A stretch of DNA of 64,000 bases from Variovorax boronicumulans (GCF_019352895.1 NZ_JAAAFX010000004.1:860714-924713), one strand, 5' to 3'. Counted from the stretch's first letter, positions 35,380 through 45,395 are shown. The notes: a model not told the origin generated them from the sequence alone. Program-made: numbers and translations.

Positions 35380-36888
35380 ATGAGCAAGAAACGCACCCTT
35401 CTGCGCCACGCGCGCGCCCTGCTGGGCGATGCGCTGGCCTTCGACGGCCAGCCGCGCGACGTGCTGGTCGAGGGCGATCGCATCGCCGCGATCGAGCCGG
35501 CCGGCACGCTGGCCGATGCCGAGCACACCATCGACCTGCGCGACCGCCTGCTGGTGCCCGGCCTGGTCAACGGCCACCAGCATTCGCACGAGCACTTCCA
35601 GCGCGGGCGCACCGAGAACCTGCCGCTCGAACTCTGGATGCACCTGGTGCGCACCCGCACGCCCGTCGCGCTGACACCGCGCCAGGTCTACCTGCGCACC
35701 ATGATCGGTGCGATCGAGTCGCTGCGCACCGGCTGCACCACGCTGGTCGACGACACCGCCCTGGGCGGCGCGATCGACCGCGCGCGCATCGAGGCCGCGC
35801 TGCAGGCCTACGACGACGCCGGCATCCGCGCGCTGGTGGGCTTCGCGATGATGGACAAGCCCATCGTCGACAACTTCCCCTTCGTCGAGAAGCACTTTCC
35901 CGCCGAACTGGCGGCCGAGCTGCGCGCGGCCTCGCGGCCCGCGCCCGAAGACCAGTTGGCGCTGGTGCGCGAACTCGCGCGCACGCGGCATCCGCAATCG
36001 AAGCGCGTGGGCGTGCTGGTGTCGGCGTCGGCACCGCAGCGCTGCACCGAGGGCTTCCTGCAGGCCGTGCGCGGCCTCGCCGACGATCTGGCCCTGCCCG
36101 TCATCACGCACGTGCAGGAAACGCGGCTGCAGGTGGTCACGGGCCAGCTCTTCTTCGGCTGCCCGATCGTCGAGTACCTCGACCGCATCGGCTTCCTGAA
36201 GCCGGCCACCAGCCTGATCCATGCGGTCTGGCTCAACCCGCGCGAGATCGACGCGCTGGCGCGCAGTGGCGCCACCGCGCAGCACAACCCCTGGAGCAAC
36301 CTGCTGCTGGGCTCGGGCGTGCAGCCGGTGCGCGAACTGCTCGACGCGGGCGTCAACGTGAGCCTGGGCTCCGACGGCAGCTGCTCGACGGTGACGGTGA
36401 ACATGCTCAACGTGCTGGGCAGCGCGGCCGCGGTGTCGAAGCTGCGCGGCGACGACCACCGGCGCTGGCTGTCGGCGCACGAGGCCCTGCATGCCGGCAC
36501 GCTCGCGGGCGGCCGCGCCCTGGGCTTCGGCGAGGCGCTGGGCTCGCTGCGCGTGGGCGCCATCGCCGACCTGGTGGCCTACCGCACCGACAGCGTGACC
36601 TTCACGCCCTTCAACGACCCCGTGCGCCAGCTGGTCTATGCCGAGCGCGGCGCGGGCCTGGACTTCTCGATGGTCGCGGGCGAGGTCGCGATCGAGGGCG
36701 GCGTGCTCACGCGCGTCGACGAGGCCGCGCTGCTGCGCGAGATCGAGCGCGAGTTCCAGGACCTGGCGCCGCGCTACGCGCAGGCCGAGGCCCAGATGGC
36801 GCCGGTGCTCGAGGCGGTGGAGCGCATCCACCGCGAGGGCCTGGCCACGGCCATCGCGCCCGACACCTTCGCCGCGAGGCTCGCATGA
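35380..36888 (+). CDS. Amidohydrolase (ATZ/TRZ, hydroxyatrazine/8-oxoguanine deaminase-like)
   Basis: A 502-residue metal-dependent deaminase/hydrolase. The first ligands are His66 and His68 in NGHQHSHEHF, an unusually His-rich loop; HVQETRLQ gives the His...Glu pair, SLIHAVWL the next His and LGSDGS the Asp. The C-terminal part beyond residue 400 includes RVGAIADLVAY plus an extension of helical Glu/Arg-rich sequence (about 440-500). The ATG at 35380 follows CAGGAG. Its stop overlaps the next gene start by four bases. First gene of a three-gene catabolic operon. Confidence 0.86.
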   Translation: MSKKRTLLRHARALLGDALAFDGQPRDVLVEGDRIAAIEPAGTLADAEHTIDLRDRLLVPGLVNGHQHSHEHFQRGRTENLPLELWMHLVRTRTPVALTPRQVYLRTMIGAIESLRTGCTTLVDDTALGGAIDRARIEAALQAYDDAGIRALVGFAMMDKPIVDNFPFVEKHFPAELAAELRAASRPAPEDQLALVRELARTRHPQSKRVGVLVSASAPQRCTEGFLQAVRGLADDLALPVITHVQETRLQVVTGQLFFGCPIVEYLDRIGFLKPATSLIHAVWLNPREIDALARSGATAQHNPWSNLLLGSGVQPVRELLDAGVNVSLGSDGSCSTVTVNMLNVLGSAAAVSKLRGDDHRRWLSAHEALHAGTLAGGRALGFGEALGSLRVGAIADLVAYRTDSVTFTPFNDPVRQLVYAERGAGLDFSMVAGEVAIEGGVLTRVDEAALLREIEREFQDLAPRYAQAEAQMAPVLEAVERIHREGLATAIAPDTFAARLA

Positions 36889-37790
36889 GCACGCCGCGCG
36901 ACTTCGCGGGCTACCGCGGGAACTACCCTGTGCTGCGCTGGCCCGGCGATGCGGGCCTGGCCGTGTCCTTCGTGCTCAACGTCGAGGAAGGCGCCGAGTT
37001 CGCGCTGAGCGCGGGCGATGCGCGCAACGAGAGCCGCCACGAGGTCAACCACGAGGTGGTGGGGGCGCCCGACCTCTGCATGGAAAGCCAGTTCGAGTAC
37101 GGCGCGCGCGTGGGCTACGGGCGCATCACGCGCATGCTGAGGGAGGCCGGCGTGCCGCTCACGCTCAACGCCTGCGCGCGTGCGCTCGAGGCCACGCCCT
37201 GGATCGCGACCGATGCCGCGCAACAGGGCTTCGAGGTCTGCTGCCACGGCTGGCGCTGGGAATCGCACGCGGGCATGGCCGAGGCCGACGAGCGCGCGCT
37301 GATCGCGCGCTGCGTCGAGAGCATCCGCCGGCTGCACGGCCGCGCGCCCGTGGGCTGGCACACGAAGTCCTCGGCCTCGGTGAACACGCGCCGGCTGCTG
37401 GCCGAACACGGCGGCTTTCTCTACGACAGCGACGCCTACAACGACGATGTGCCCTACTACGTGCAGGCGGCCGGCCGGCCGCACCTGGTGCTGCCCTATG
37501 CCTTCGACACCAACGACATGCGCTTCTTCGACAACTTCGCCTATGTGCGCGGCAGCGACTTCGCCGACTATGCGATCGATGCCTTCGACTGCCTGCTGGC
37601 CGAGTCGCGGCACGCGCCGCGCATGATGTCGATCGGCCTGCACACGCGCATCATCGGCCGGCCCGGACGCATCAACGGCCTGGCGACGCTGCTCGCGCAC
37701 ATCGCGCAGCGCGGCGGCGCCTGGTGCGCGACGCGTGAGCAGATCGCGCGCCACTGGCTGGCCCACGTGCCCGCGGAGTCGACGCGATGA
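36885..37790 (+). CDS. Polysaccharide-deacetylase-family protein, PuuE (allantoinase)-like
   Basis: A 301-residue NodB-fold protein. Residues 27-36 read VSFVLNVEEG and are followed by GDARNESRHEV and MESQFEYGARVGYGRITRML, which is close to how I remember PuuE allantoinases, the enzymes that open the hydantoin ring of allantoin. The start overlaps the preceding stop (ATGA) and the stop overlaps the amidase start (ATGA), so three proteins are made together. Ring opening of a ureide or hydantoin is the best guess. Confidence 0.84.
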   Translation: MSTPRDFAGYRGNYPVLRWPGDAGLAVSFVLNVEEGAEFALSAGDARNESRHEVNHEVVGAPDLCMESQFEYGARVGYGRITRMLREAGVPLTLNACARALEATPWIATDAAQQGFEVCCHGWRWESHAGMAEADERALIARCVESIRRLHGRAPVGWHTKSSASVNTRRLLAEHGGFLYDSDAYNDDVPYYVQAAGRPHLVLPYAFDTNDMRFFDNFAYVRGSDFADYAIDAFDCLLAESRHAPRMMSIGLHTRIIGRPGRINGLATLLAHIAQRGGAWCATREQIARHWLAHVPAESTR

Positions 37791-39175
37791 CTGCATTGCA
37801 CGAGATGGGCGCACGCGAGATGGCGGCGCGCGTGGCCTCGGGTGCGCTGCGTGCGACCGATGTCGCGCGCCACTTCATCGAACGCGTCGAGCGGCTCAAC
37901 CCCGCGCTCAACGCCATCGTGCAGTTCGATGCGCGGCAGGTCCTGGACGATGCTGCCGCGGTCGAGCACCGCCTCGCGTCCGGCGAGACGCTGCCGATGG
38001 CCGGCGTGCCCTTCACCGTCAAGGACAACCTCTGGGTCGAGGGCCGGCACATCGCACAGGGCTCGCGGCTGTTCGAGGATTTCGTCGCGCCGCGCGATGC
38101 CTGGGCCGTGGCGCGGCTGCGCGAGCGCGGTGCGGTGGTGCTGGGCATCACCAACTGCTCGGAGTTCGCCTGCAAGGGCGTGACGTCCAACCTGCTGTAC
38201 GGCGCGACGCGGCACCCGATCGACCCGACGCTCACGCCCGGCGGCTCCTCGGGCGGCGCGGTGTCGGCGCTGGCCGCGGGCCTGGGCCTGCTCGCGCTGG
38301 GCACCGACGCGGGCGGCTCCACGCGCCGCCCCGCAGCCCATTGCGGGCTCGTGGGCTTCAAGCCCAGCCCCGGCCTGATCCCGCATCCGTGGGGCTTTGC
38401 CGAGCCGAACTACGGCCTGTCGGTGATCGGCGTGATAGCGCGCAACGTGGCCGACAGCGCCTGGCTCTACGACCAACTGCTGGCCTACGACGCGGCCGAC
38501 CCGGCGGGCGTGCCGATCGGCGTCGGGCTCGATGCCCTGCCATCGCTCGATGCACCGCTGCCTGGCGACCTGCGCGTCGCCTGGAGCCCGCAGCTGGGCT
38601 GCGACTTCGCGATCGACGACGACGTGTTGGCCGCACTGCAGTCGCGCGTCGATGCGCTGCGCGCCGCGGGCTGGCGGATCGCCGATGCCGATCCGCCCTG
38701 GCCCCTCGAAGCGCGCGAGTACCCCTTGCTCGCGCTGCAGCAGGCCGGCCTGCATGCGCTCTACGGCCACCGGCTGGCCGAGGAACGCGAACGCATCGAC
38801 CCGGTGCTGGTGCAGCAGATCGAGGCCGGCGCCCGGGTCACATCGGCCGACGTGGCGCGCGCCCTGCGCCTGCGGCAGCGCATCGGCGCCAGCCTGGCGC
38901 GCTTCTTCGAATCCTTCGATGTGCTGCTGTGCCCGACCACCCCGGTCACGGCCTGGCCGCTCGACCAGCTGGGCCCGCCCACCATCGGCGGGCGGCCTGC
39001 CGGACCGCGCGGCCACGCGGCCTTCACGCCGCTGTTCAACTACTGCGGCGTGCCGGCCTGCTCGGTGCCGGCGGGCGAAGTGCGCGGATTGCCGGTCGGG
39101 CTGCAGGTGGTGGCGCCCTGCTACGAGGACGCACGCGTGCTGCAGTGCGCGCAGCACATCGAGACGCTCCTCTGA
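37787..39175 (+). CDS. Amidase-signature hydrolase
   Basis: A 462-residue amidase with the complete Ser-cisSer-Lys triad: Lys79 (FTVKDNLW), Ser154 (PGGSSGGAV) and Ser178 (DAGGSTRRPAA). It hydrolyses an amide, releasing ammonia, in the cytoplasm. In this operon it would take the linear amide/ureide left by the PuuE-like enzyme; allophanate-hydrolase-like or biuret-type activity is possible. Its ATG overlaps the PuuE-like stop. It is the last gene of the operon. Confidence 0.9.
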   Translation: MTALHEMGAREMAARVASGALRATDVARHFIERVERLNPALNAIVQFDARQVLDDAAAVEHRLASGETLPMAGVPFTVKDNLWVEGRHIAQGSRLFEDFVAPRDAWAVARLRERGAVVLGITNCSEFACKGVTSNLLYGATRHPIDPTLTPGGSSGGAVSALAAGLGLLALGTDAGGSTRRPAAHCGLVGFKPSPGLIPHPWGFAEPNYGLSVIGVIARNVADSAWLYDQLLAYDAADPAGVPIGVGLDALPSLDAPLPGDLRVAWSPQLGCDFAIDDDVLAALQSRVDALRAAGWRIADADPPWPLEAREYPLLALQQAGLHALYGHRLAEERERIDPVLVQQIEAGARVTSADVARALRLRQRIGASLARFFESFDVLLCPTTPVTAWPLDQLGPPTIGGRPAGPRGHAAFTPLFNYCGVPACSVPAGEVRGLPVGLQVVAPCYEDARVLQCAQHIETLL

Positions 39176-39195
39176 GCAGGGTTTTTCGCTTCGTC

Positions 39196-39224
39196 TTTAC
39201 CGCCCCTGCCGATATGTGTACTCT
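39196..39224 (+). promoter_or_regulatory. Promoter of the DUF899 gene
   Basis: TTTACC (39196-39201) and TACTCT (39219-39224) with a 17-base spacer, ending 25 bases before the DUF899 start. Reasonable but not strong consensus match. Confidence 0.45.
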
Positions 39225-39248
39225 GTCCACAAACCTGGAGGCACGACC

Positions 39249-39929
39249 ATGGCATACCCGGACATCGTCCCGCGCCCGACCTGGCAGGCGGCGCGCGACG
39301 AACTGCTGAAGGCGGAGAAGGAACTGACCCGCGCGCACGATGTGCTCAACGCGCGACGACGGCAACTGCCGATGACCGAGATCACACACGACTACGTCTT
39401 CGCCTCGACGACGCGAAAGGACCTGCGCCTGGTCGACCTGTTCGAGGGCCACGACCAGCTCATCGTCTATCACAACATGCTCACCGAGAGCCACATCTGC
39501 CCGGGCTGCTCCTTCGTCAGCGACAACATGATGAACGACTTCTCGCACCTGCATGCACGCGACACGAACTTCGTGATGGTGGCGCGCGCGAGCGTGGCGC
39601 GCATCGAGGCGGTCAAGGCGCGGCTGGGCTGGACCTTTCCGTGGGTGTCGTGCGAGGGCACGACCTTCCACGAAGACTTCGTGACCGCGCAGGACAACGC
39701 GGCCTTCGGCCTGTCGGTGTTCATGCGCCAGGGCCCGCGCGTGTTCCAGACCTGGTTCACCTCGGGCCGCGGCGTCGAGCAGGCCAGCAACACCTTCAAC
39801 CTGCTCGACCTCACGCCCTGGGGCCGGCAGGAGACCTGGGAGGTCTCGCCGCCCGGCTGGCCCCAGGACCCGACCTACAGCTGGCAGCGGCTGCACGACG
39901 AGTACCCGGCGCCGAGCGCAACGCCCTGA
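39249..39929 (+). CDS. DUF899 family thioredoxin-fold protein
   Basis: A 226-residue protein of the DUF899 family, related to peroxiredoxin/thioredoxin folds, function unknown. Features: [32 protein letters not shown] at the start, [14 protein letters not shown] with a CxxC-like [19 protein letters not shown]. The start ATG at 39249 has GGAGG about 8 bases upstream. It stands alone between the amidase and kyn operons. A redox role is inferred from the fold only. Confidence 0.87.
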   Translation: MAYPDIVPRPTWQAARDELLKAEKELTRAHDVLNARRRQLPMTEITHDYVFASTTRKDLRLVDLFEGHDQLIVYHNMLTESHICPGCSFVSDNMMNDFSHLHARDTNFVMVARASVARIEAVKARLGWTFPWVSCEGTTFHEDFVTAQDNAAFGLSVFMRQGPRVFQTWFTSGRGVEQASNTFNLLDLTPWGRQETWEVSPPGWPQDPTYSWQRLHDEYPAPSATP

Positions 39930-40008
39930 CACCCCGACACGGCGCTTTTCGTTCAGCGTTGGAAATAACCGACACCACGACCCATCGCGCGGCGCTAACT
40001 TTGGCGCC

Positions 40009-40644
40009 ATGAGTCAAGCCAAAAGAATCTGGGACATCTCTCCCCCCGTGTACGAGGGCGCGCCGGTCTTTCCCGGCGACACGCCCTACCGCCAGCGCTG
40101 GGCCGCGCGCATCGGCCCGGGCTGCCCGGTCAACGTGAGCGAGATCGGCCTGTCGCCGCATGTCGGCGCGCATGCCGACGCCCCGCTGCACTACGACCCC
40201 GAGGGCGCCACCATCGGCCACGTCGACCTCGCGCCCTACCTGGGCCGCTGCCGCGTGATCCATGCGATCGCCAAGGGCCCGCTGATCGAATGGGCGCACC
40301 TCGAACACGCGCTGGCCGACCTGCCGCCGCGCGTGCTGGTGCGCACCTATGCGCGCGCACCGGTCGACCACTGGGACGGCGCCCTCGCCGCCTACGCGCC
40401 CGCCACCATCGAGCGCCTGGCCGCGCTGGGCGTGACGCTGGTGGGCATCGACACCGCCAGCATCGACCCGGCCGACAGCAAGACACTGGACAGCCACCAG
40501 GTGATCCGCCGGCTCGACCTGCGCGTGCTCGAGAACCTCGTGCTCGACGCGGTGCCCGAGGGCGACTACGAACTCATCGCGCTGCCGCTCAAGCTGGTCA
40601 GCGCCGATGCCTCTCCCGTGCGCGCAGTGCTGCGCAGCCTCTGA
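40009..40644 (+). CDS. kynB: Kynurenine formamidase
   Basis: KynB hydrolyses N-formylkynurenine to kynurenine and formate. The 211-residue product has the metal/catalytic signature [12 protein letters not shown], plus [15 protein letters not shown] and LDSHQ. It heads the complete kynurenine operon kynB-kynU-kynA, with four bases to kynU. The only upstream structure seen is the inverted repeat GGCGC-taacttt-GGCGCC overlapping the start. Confidence 0.94.
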   Translation: MSQAKRIWDISPPVYEGAPVFPGDTPYRQRWAARIGPGCPVNVSEIGLSPHVGAHADAPLHYDPEGATIGHVDLAPYLGRCRVIHAIAKGPLIEWAHLEHALADLPPRVLVRTYARAPVDHWDGALAAYAPATIERLAALGVTLVGIDTASIDPADSKTLDSHQVIRRLDLRVLENLVLDAVPEGDYELIALPLKLVSADASPVRAVLRSL

Positions 40645-40648
40645 ACCC

Positions 40649-41962
40649 ATGAAGACCCCCATGACCCTCGACGACTGCCGCGCCCTCGACTGCGCCGATC
40701 CGCTGCGCGACCTGCGCGCCCAATTCACGCTGCCCGCCGACGTGATCTACCTCGACGGCAATTCGCTGGGCGTGCTGCCCGCGGCCGCCCCCGCGCGCAT
40801 CGCCGCGGTGGTGGCCGAGGAATGGGGCCAGGGCCTGATCCGCTCGTGGAACAGCGCCAGCTGGTTCGACCTGCCGCAGCGCCTGGGCGACAAGCTGGCC
40901 CGGCTGATCGGCGCCGCGCCCGGAGAGGTGGTGTGCACCGACAGCACCTCCATCAACCTCTACAAGGTGCTGTTCGCCGCCATGAGCCAGGTGCTCGAGT
41001 ACGGCGACGACGCGCGCCGCACCGTGGTCAGCGAACGCAGCAACTTCCCGACCGACCTCTACATCGCCGAGTCGCTGTGCCGCGAGCGCGGCTTCACGCT
41101 GCGGCTGATCGACAGCGTCGATGCGCTGCCCACCGCGCTCACGGCCGAGGTCGCGGTGCTGATGCTCACGCACGTCAACTACCGCACCGGCGCGATGCAC
41201 GACATGAAGGCCGTCACGGCCGCCGCGCATGCGGTGGGCGCGCTGACGGTCTGGGACCTGGCCCACAGTGCGGGCGCGGTGCCTGTGAGGCTCAACGACA
41301 GCGATGCCGACTACGCGATCGGCTGCGGCTACAAGTACTTGAACGGCGGCCCGGGCGCGCCGGCCTTCGTGTGGGTGCACACGCGGCACGCGGGCCGCTT
41401 CGAGCAGCCGCTGTCGGGTTGGTGGGGCCATGCCGCCCCCTTCGAATTCACGCCCCACTACCGGCCCGCGCCGGGCGTGGGCCGCTACCTGTGCGGCACG
41501 CAGCCCATCGTGAGCCTGTCGGCGCTCGAATGCGGGCTCGACACCGTGCTGGCCGCCGAAGCCTTCGACGGCGAAGCAGGCGCCATGTCGGCCCTGCGCA
41601 CCAAGTCGCTGGCGCTGACCGATGCCTTCATCGCGCTGGTCGAGGCGCGCTGCCCCGGCCGCTTCACCCTGGTCACGCCGCGCGCGCATGCGCAGCGCGG
41701 CTCGCAGGTCTGCCTGGCGCTGCAGGACGCGGCCAGCGCCAGCGCCAGCGCCTATGCGATCGTGCAGGCGCTGATCGCGCGCGGCGTGATCGGCGACTTC
41801 CGCGCCGGCGACGCGCAGGTGCCCGACATCCTGCGCTTCGGCTTCACGCCGCTGTACCTGCGCTTCGAGGACGTGTGGCAATCGGTCGAGCATCTGGTGC
41901 AGGTGCTCGAGCAGGAAGAATGGAAGCGCGCCGAGTTCAATCAGAAGAACGCGGTGACCTGA
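40649..41962 (+). CDS. kynU: Kynureninase
   Basis: A PLP enzyme that splits kynurenine into anthranilate and alanine. It has 437 residues; the Schiff-base Lys229 lies in [39 protein letters not shown] and [12 protein letters not shown] (PLP-binding Asp) match the family. Start is the ATG at 40649. Its stop and the kynA start share one base (TGATG). Confidence 0.95.
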   Translation: MKTPMTLDDCRALDCADPLRDLRAQFTLPADVIYLDGNSLGVLPAAAPARIAAVVAEEWGQGLIRSWNSASWFDLPQRLGDKLARLIGAAPGEVVCTDSTSINLYKVLFAAMSQVLEYGDDARRTVVSERSNFPTDLYIAESLCRERGFTLRLIDSVDALPTALTAEVAVLMLTHVNYRTGAMHDMKAVTAAAHAVGALTVWDLAHSAGAVPVRLNDSDADYAIGCGYKYLNGGPGAPAFVWVHTRHAGRFEQPLSGWWGHAAPFEFTPHYRPAPGVGRYLCGTQPIVSLSALECGLDTVLAAEAFDGEAGAMSALRTKSLALTDAFIALVEARCPGRFTLVTPRAHAQRGSQVCLALQDAASASASAYAIVQALIARGVIGDFRAGDAQVPDILRFGFTPLYLRFEDVWQSVEHLVQVLEQEEWKRAEFNQKNAVT

Positions 41963-42804
41963 TGACGAAGGGCACCGAAAAGATCGTCCACGAGGAAAAG
42001 GCGCAGCTGGATTTCAGCGCCTCGATGAGCTACGGCGACTACCTGCACCTCGACGAGATCCTGGGCGCGCAGCACCCGCTCTCGCCCGCGCACGACGAGA
42101 TGCTGTTCATCGTGCAGCACCAGACCAGCGAGCTCTGGATGAAGCTCATGCTGCACGAGCTCAACGCGGCCACCCGCTGCATTGCCACCGAGCAGCTGGC
42201 CGATGCCTTCAAGATGCTGGCGCGCGTGAGCCGCATCATGGAACAGCTGGTCAGCGCCTGGACCGTGCTCTCGACCATGACGCCGCCCGAGTACACCGCG
42301 ATGCGCCCCTACCTCGCGAACTCCAGCGGCTTCCAGAGCGCGCAGTACCGCTGCATCGAGTTCGCGCTGGGCAACAAGAACGCTGCCATGCTCAAGCCGC
42401 ACGCCCACCGCGCCGACCTGCTGGCCCAGGTCGACGCGGCCTACCGCGCGCCCTCGCTCTACGACGAGTCGCTGCGCCTGCTCGCGCGGCGCGGCCTGCC
42501 GGTGCCGGCCGACCGGTTGGAGCGCGACTGGACCCAGCCCTACGAGGCCAGCGACGGCGTCGAGGCCGCCTGGCTCACGGTCTACCGCGCGCCGCACGAA
42601 CACTGGGACCTCTACCAGCTGGGCGAGAAGCTCACCGACCTCGAGGACGCCTTCCGCCTCTGGCGCTTCCGCCACGTGACCACCGTCGAGCGCGTGATCG
42701 GCTTCAAGCGCGGCACCGGCGGCACCGGCGGCGTGAGCTACCTGCGCAAGATGCTCGACGTGGTGCTGTTTCCGGAGATCTGGCGCTTGCGGACCGAACT
42801 CTGA
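41962..42804 (+). CDS. kynA: Tryptophan 2,3-dioxygenase
   Basis: The haem enzyme that opens the indole ring of tryptophan to N-formylkynurenine. The 280-residue product has the family stretches [49 protein letters not shown] and [13 protein letters not shown]. It completes the three-step route to anthranilate. No anthranilate dioxygenase follows within the window. Confidence 0.96.
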   Translation: MTKGTEKIVHEEKAQLDFSASMSYGDYLHLDEILGAQHPLSPAHDEMLFIVQHQTSELWMKLMLHELNAATRCIATEQLADAFKMLARVSRIMEQLVSAWTVLSTMTPPEYTAMRPYLANSSGFQSAQYRCIEFALGNKNAAMLKPHAHRADLLAQVDAAYRAPSLYDESLRLLARRGLPVPADRLERDWTQPYEASDGVEAAWLTVYRAPHEHWDLYQLGEKLTDLEDAFRLWRFRHVTTVERVIGFKRGTGGTGGVSYLRKMLDVVLFPEIWRLRTEL

Positions 42805-42834
42805 GTTTTTCCACCAAGGCAGGGCTCGCATGGA

Positions 42835-42862
42835 TTGCCCCCTCCGTACAAAACGCTACAGT
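42835..42862 (+). promoter_or_regulatory. Promoter-like pair upstream of the SMI1/ankyrin gene
   Basis: TTGCCC (42835-42840) and TACAGT (42857-42862) with a 16-base spacer, 25 bases before the start codon at 42888. Confidence 0.4.
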
Positions 42863-42887
42863 TTTGCAACACACGGAGGTGCCTGCC

Positions 42888-44138
42888 ATGAACGACATCC
42901 GGTTCACATCCGACGAGCGCGCCGCGCTGCGCGCCCACGGCATCGTGCTGTTCGCCGAGCGCGTGATCTTCGACGCCCAGCCGCCGATGCCGGCGTCGCA
43001 GATCGCGGCCGTGCAGGCGCTGTGCGCCGGGCCGCTGCCCGAGGCGCTGCTCGCGCTGTGGCAGCAGACGGCGGGTGGCCGGCTCGACTACGACCTCACG
43101 CTGGAGATGAACGGCAACGTCGAGGCCGTGAGCTGGTCCGAGCTGTTCTGGAACGGCAGCGACGGCTACCGCGACCTGCAGGGCTGGATCGTGCACGAGC
43201 AGGAACTGGCCGAGGAAGCGGCCGAGGACGGCGGCCCGCCCTGGCAGGGCACGCTGGCGCTGCTGCCCTTCGGGGGCTTCGAGTACTGCGACCGCCTCTA
43301 CGCGGTGGTCGAGCCCGGCGCCGATTACGGCAGGATCGTGGCCTGGAAGCAGGGCCTGCCGCCGGCCTGGACCCATGCGCTGCACGAGGACGGCCTGAGC
43401 GTGGTCGCGCCCGACCTGCCCGGCGCCTTCACGGCACTGCACCTCGACGACGACCCGCTGGCGCCCACCAGCGACTACTTCTCGGGCCAGACCCTGCTGG
43501 CCTACCTCGACGACCGGCACCAGGACCACGGGCTGGACCTCGACCTGATGGACAAGCTGGTGGGCTTCTACCGCCTCGCCATCCACGACTGGCGCACGCC
43601 GCTGGCCGACGGCACGCTGCGCCACCAGCCGGCGCTCGCGCGCGCGGCGCTGCGCCATGCGGTGGCCACCGACGATGCCGCGTTGATCGTGGAACTGGCC
43701 GCGGCGGGCCTGCGCTTCGAAGGCCCGCTGCAGGGCAGCGCGCTGGCGACCGACGTGGCGCTCGCGCAGGGCGCCTATGTGGCGGCCGCGGCGCTGGTGC
43801 GTGCGGGCGCGCCGGTGGCGGCGGACGCGCTGCGCAACATCGACGGCCAGATCGGCCCCGAACTCACGGCCGCCCTGCTGGCCAACGGCGCCGAGCCCGA
43901 CGTCGAGGCGATCGTCAAGTGCGCCGCCTGCGGCGCACCGGCCAGCGCGCACCTGATCGCGGAGGCCTGCACGCAGGCCGGCATCGACGTGCCCATGGCT
44001 TTCGCCACCGACCGCGACGCGATGCTGGGCGAACTGGAAAGCGCGCTCGCGCAAATGGCCGACGGCCACCACGGCCACTACCTGGGCCGCGAAGGGCTGG
44101 CCCAGCGCATCGAGCGGCTGCAGGACTTCAGGCTCTGA
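42888..44138 (+). CDS. SMI1/KNR4-like protein with ankyrin-like C-terminal half
   Basis: A 416-residue cytoplasmic protein, acidic and Ala-rich. Residues about 30-190 look like an SMI1/KNR4 domain (LCAGPLPEALLALWQQTAGG, SWSELFWNGSDG, LALLPFGGFEYCDRLYAVV). Residues about 240-390 form short helical repeats resembling ankyrins (RAALRHAVATDDAALIVELAAAG; LTAALLANGAEPDVEAIV). SMI1 proteins often act as immunity proteins for contact-dependent or type VI toxins, but no toxin is visible nearby. Start ATG at 42888 follows a strong ACGGAGG. Function unassigned. Confidence 0.7.
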   Translation: MNDIRFTSDERAALRAHGIVLFAERVIFDAQPPMPASQIAAVQALCAGPLPEALLALWQQTAGGRLDYDLTLEMNGNVEAVSWSELFWNGSDGYRDLQGWIVHEQELAEEAAEDGGPPWQGTLALLPFGGFEYCDRLYAVVEPGADYGRIVAWKQGLPPAWTHALHEDGLSVVAPDLPGAFTALHLDDDPLAPTSDYFSGQTLLAYLDDRHQDHGLDLDLMDKLVGFYRLAIHDWRTPLADGTLRHQPALARAALRHAVATDDAALIVELAAAGLRFEGPLQGSALATDVALAQGAYVAAAALVRAGAPVAADALRNIDGQIGPELTAALLANGAEPDVEAIVKCAACGAPASAHLIAEACTQAGIDVPMAFATDRDAMLGELESALAQMADGHHGHYLGREGLAQRIERLQDFRL

Positions 44139-44192
44139 GGCCGCGCGGGTTCAGCCGCCGCTCAATCGCCGATTGTTCGCCGCTTGCCCAGC

Positions 44193-44225
44193 GTCTATCC
44201 GCCGTCTACCCGCCGTCTACCCGCC
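44193..44225. repeat. Three tandem 11-bp units at a gene end
   Basis: GTCTATCCGCC, GTCTACCCGCC, GTCTACCCGCC in a row. The last unit contains, on the minus strand, the TAG stop codon of the FAD monooxygenase. Each unit would supply a new in-line TAG/ATAG sequence. Confidence 0.75.
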
Positions 44226-45395
44226 GTACAGCCACGGCTGATCGAGCAGCTTCGCCCCCAGCAGCCGCATCGCCATGTCGCGGCCGAAGCGCACGGGGCC
44301 TGTCGCGTGGAAGACCTCGCCGTTGCGCCGCGCCCTGGCCTGGACCTGTGCATTGCGCCGCCAGCGGGCGTCGGCATAGCGCGCGAAGGCGGCGGGGACC
44401 TGCTCGGTGCGCGCGCCGGCCAGCGCCTCGGCCAAGGCCAGCGCGTCCTCGATCGCCATGCCCGCGCCCTGCGCCATGTAGGGCAGCATGGGGTGGGCCG
44501 CATCGCCCAGCAGCGCGATGCGCTCGCCGGCCATCTGCTGCGGACCGCTCATGGGCGCGCGGTCGCTGAGCGTCCAGCCACGCCAGGCCGGCGCGGCCTC
44601 GAGCAAGGCCTGCAGCGCGGGGCCGCAGCGGCCCGTGGCCTGCTGCAGTGCGGCCAGGCTGGTGGCCTGGTCCCAGTCGCGCGCATCGCCGGTGGGCGCG
44701 GACTCGGCCAGCACCACCACATTGAGCGCTTCGCCGCGGCGCACCGGGTAGGCCACCGCATGCAGCCGTGCCCCCAGCCACACGCGCACCTGCGTGCTGC
44801 GCAGCGCGGCGGGCAACGCGGCCTGCTCCAGCATCGCCCGCCAGGCCGTGTGGCCGGTGACATGCGGCGGCTCCGAGGCCTCCACCACCTTCGGGCGCAC
44901 CGTGCTCCAGAGGCCGTCGGCGCCGACCAGCGCATCGCCCTCCCAGGCGCGCGCATCGGCCGTGCCGACCGCCACCGCGTCGTCGCAGACCTCGACCTGG
45001 GTGATGCGCGCGTCGGTGTTGAGCACCACCGCGTCGTGCGCGCCTGCGGCACCGTGCAGCAGCGCATGCAGGTCGGCGCGGTGCACGCAGCAGTACGGCG
45101 CGCCGTAGCGCCGTTGCATGGCCTCGCCCAGCGGCAGGCGCGCGAGTTCGGCGTCGTCATCGGCCGCGCGCACCACCAGGGCCTCGGGCCGGGCCGCGAT
45201 GCCGTCGAGCGCGTCGGCCAGGCCCAGCGCCTGCAGCCGGCGGGTGGCGTTGGGGCCGAGTTGGATGCCGGCACCGACCTCGCCGAAGGCCGGCGCCTGC
45301 TCGAGCACTTCGATGCGGTGGCCCACACGCGCCAGCGCCAGTGCACCCGCCAGTCCGCCGATGCCGCCGCCCGCGATCAGGAGCTGCAGGGGCAT
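44217..45395 (-). CDS. FAD-dependent aromatic monooxygenase (salicylate/3-hydroxybenzoate hydroxylase-like)
   Basis: A 392-residue flavoprotein hydroxylase (class A). The Rossmann motif is LLIAGGGIGGLAGALALAR at the N-terminus, DG-type motif DALVGADGLWSTVR in the middle and the FAD-ribityl GD motif LLGDAAHPMLPYMAQGAGMAIED at about 280-305. It hydroxylates an aromatic acid with NAD(P)H and O2; specificity not readable. The start is the ATG at 45395 (MPLQLLIAGGG). It is followed by tandem repeats at its stop. It may serve a ring degraded from the kyn or other aromatic routes, but that is inference. Confidence 0.87.
   Translation of the reverse strand: MPLQLLIAGGGIGGLAGALALARVGHRIEVLEQAPAFGEVGAGIQLGPNATRRLQALGLADALDGIAARPEALVVRAADDDAELARLPLGEAMQRRYGAPYCCVHRADLHALLHGAAGAHDAVVLNTDARITQVEVCDDAVAVGTADARAWEGDALVGADGLWSTVRPKVVEASEPPHVTGHTAWRAMLEQAALPAALRSTQVRVWLGARLHAVAYPVRRGEALNVVVLAESAPTGDARDWDQATSLAALQQATGRCGPALQALLEAAPAWRGWTLSDRAPMSGPQQMAGERIALLGDAAHPMLPYMAQGAGMAIEDALALAEALAGARTEQVPAAFARYADARWRRNAQVQARARRNGEVFHATGPVRFGRDMAMRLLGAKLLDQPWLYGG

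Noticed and set aside
39990..40010. GGCGC-taacttt-GGCGCC inverted repeat at the kynB start as a riboswitch or operator
   Set aside because: Short GC-rich symmetry is common in this DNA and no regulator or conserved structure supports it.
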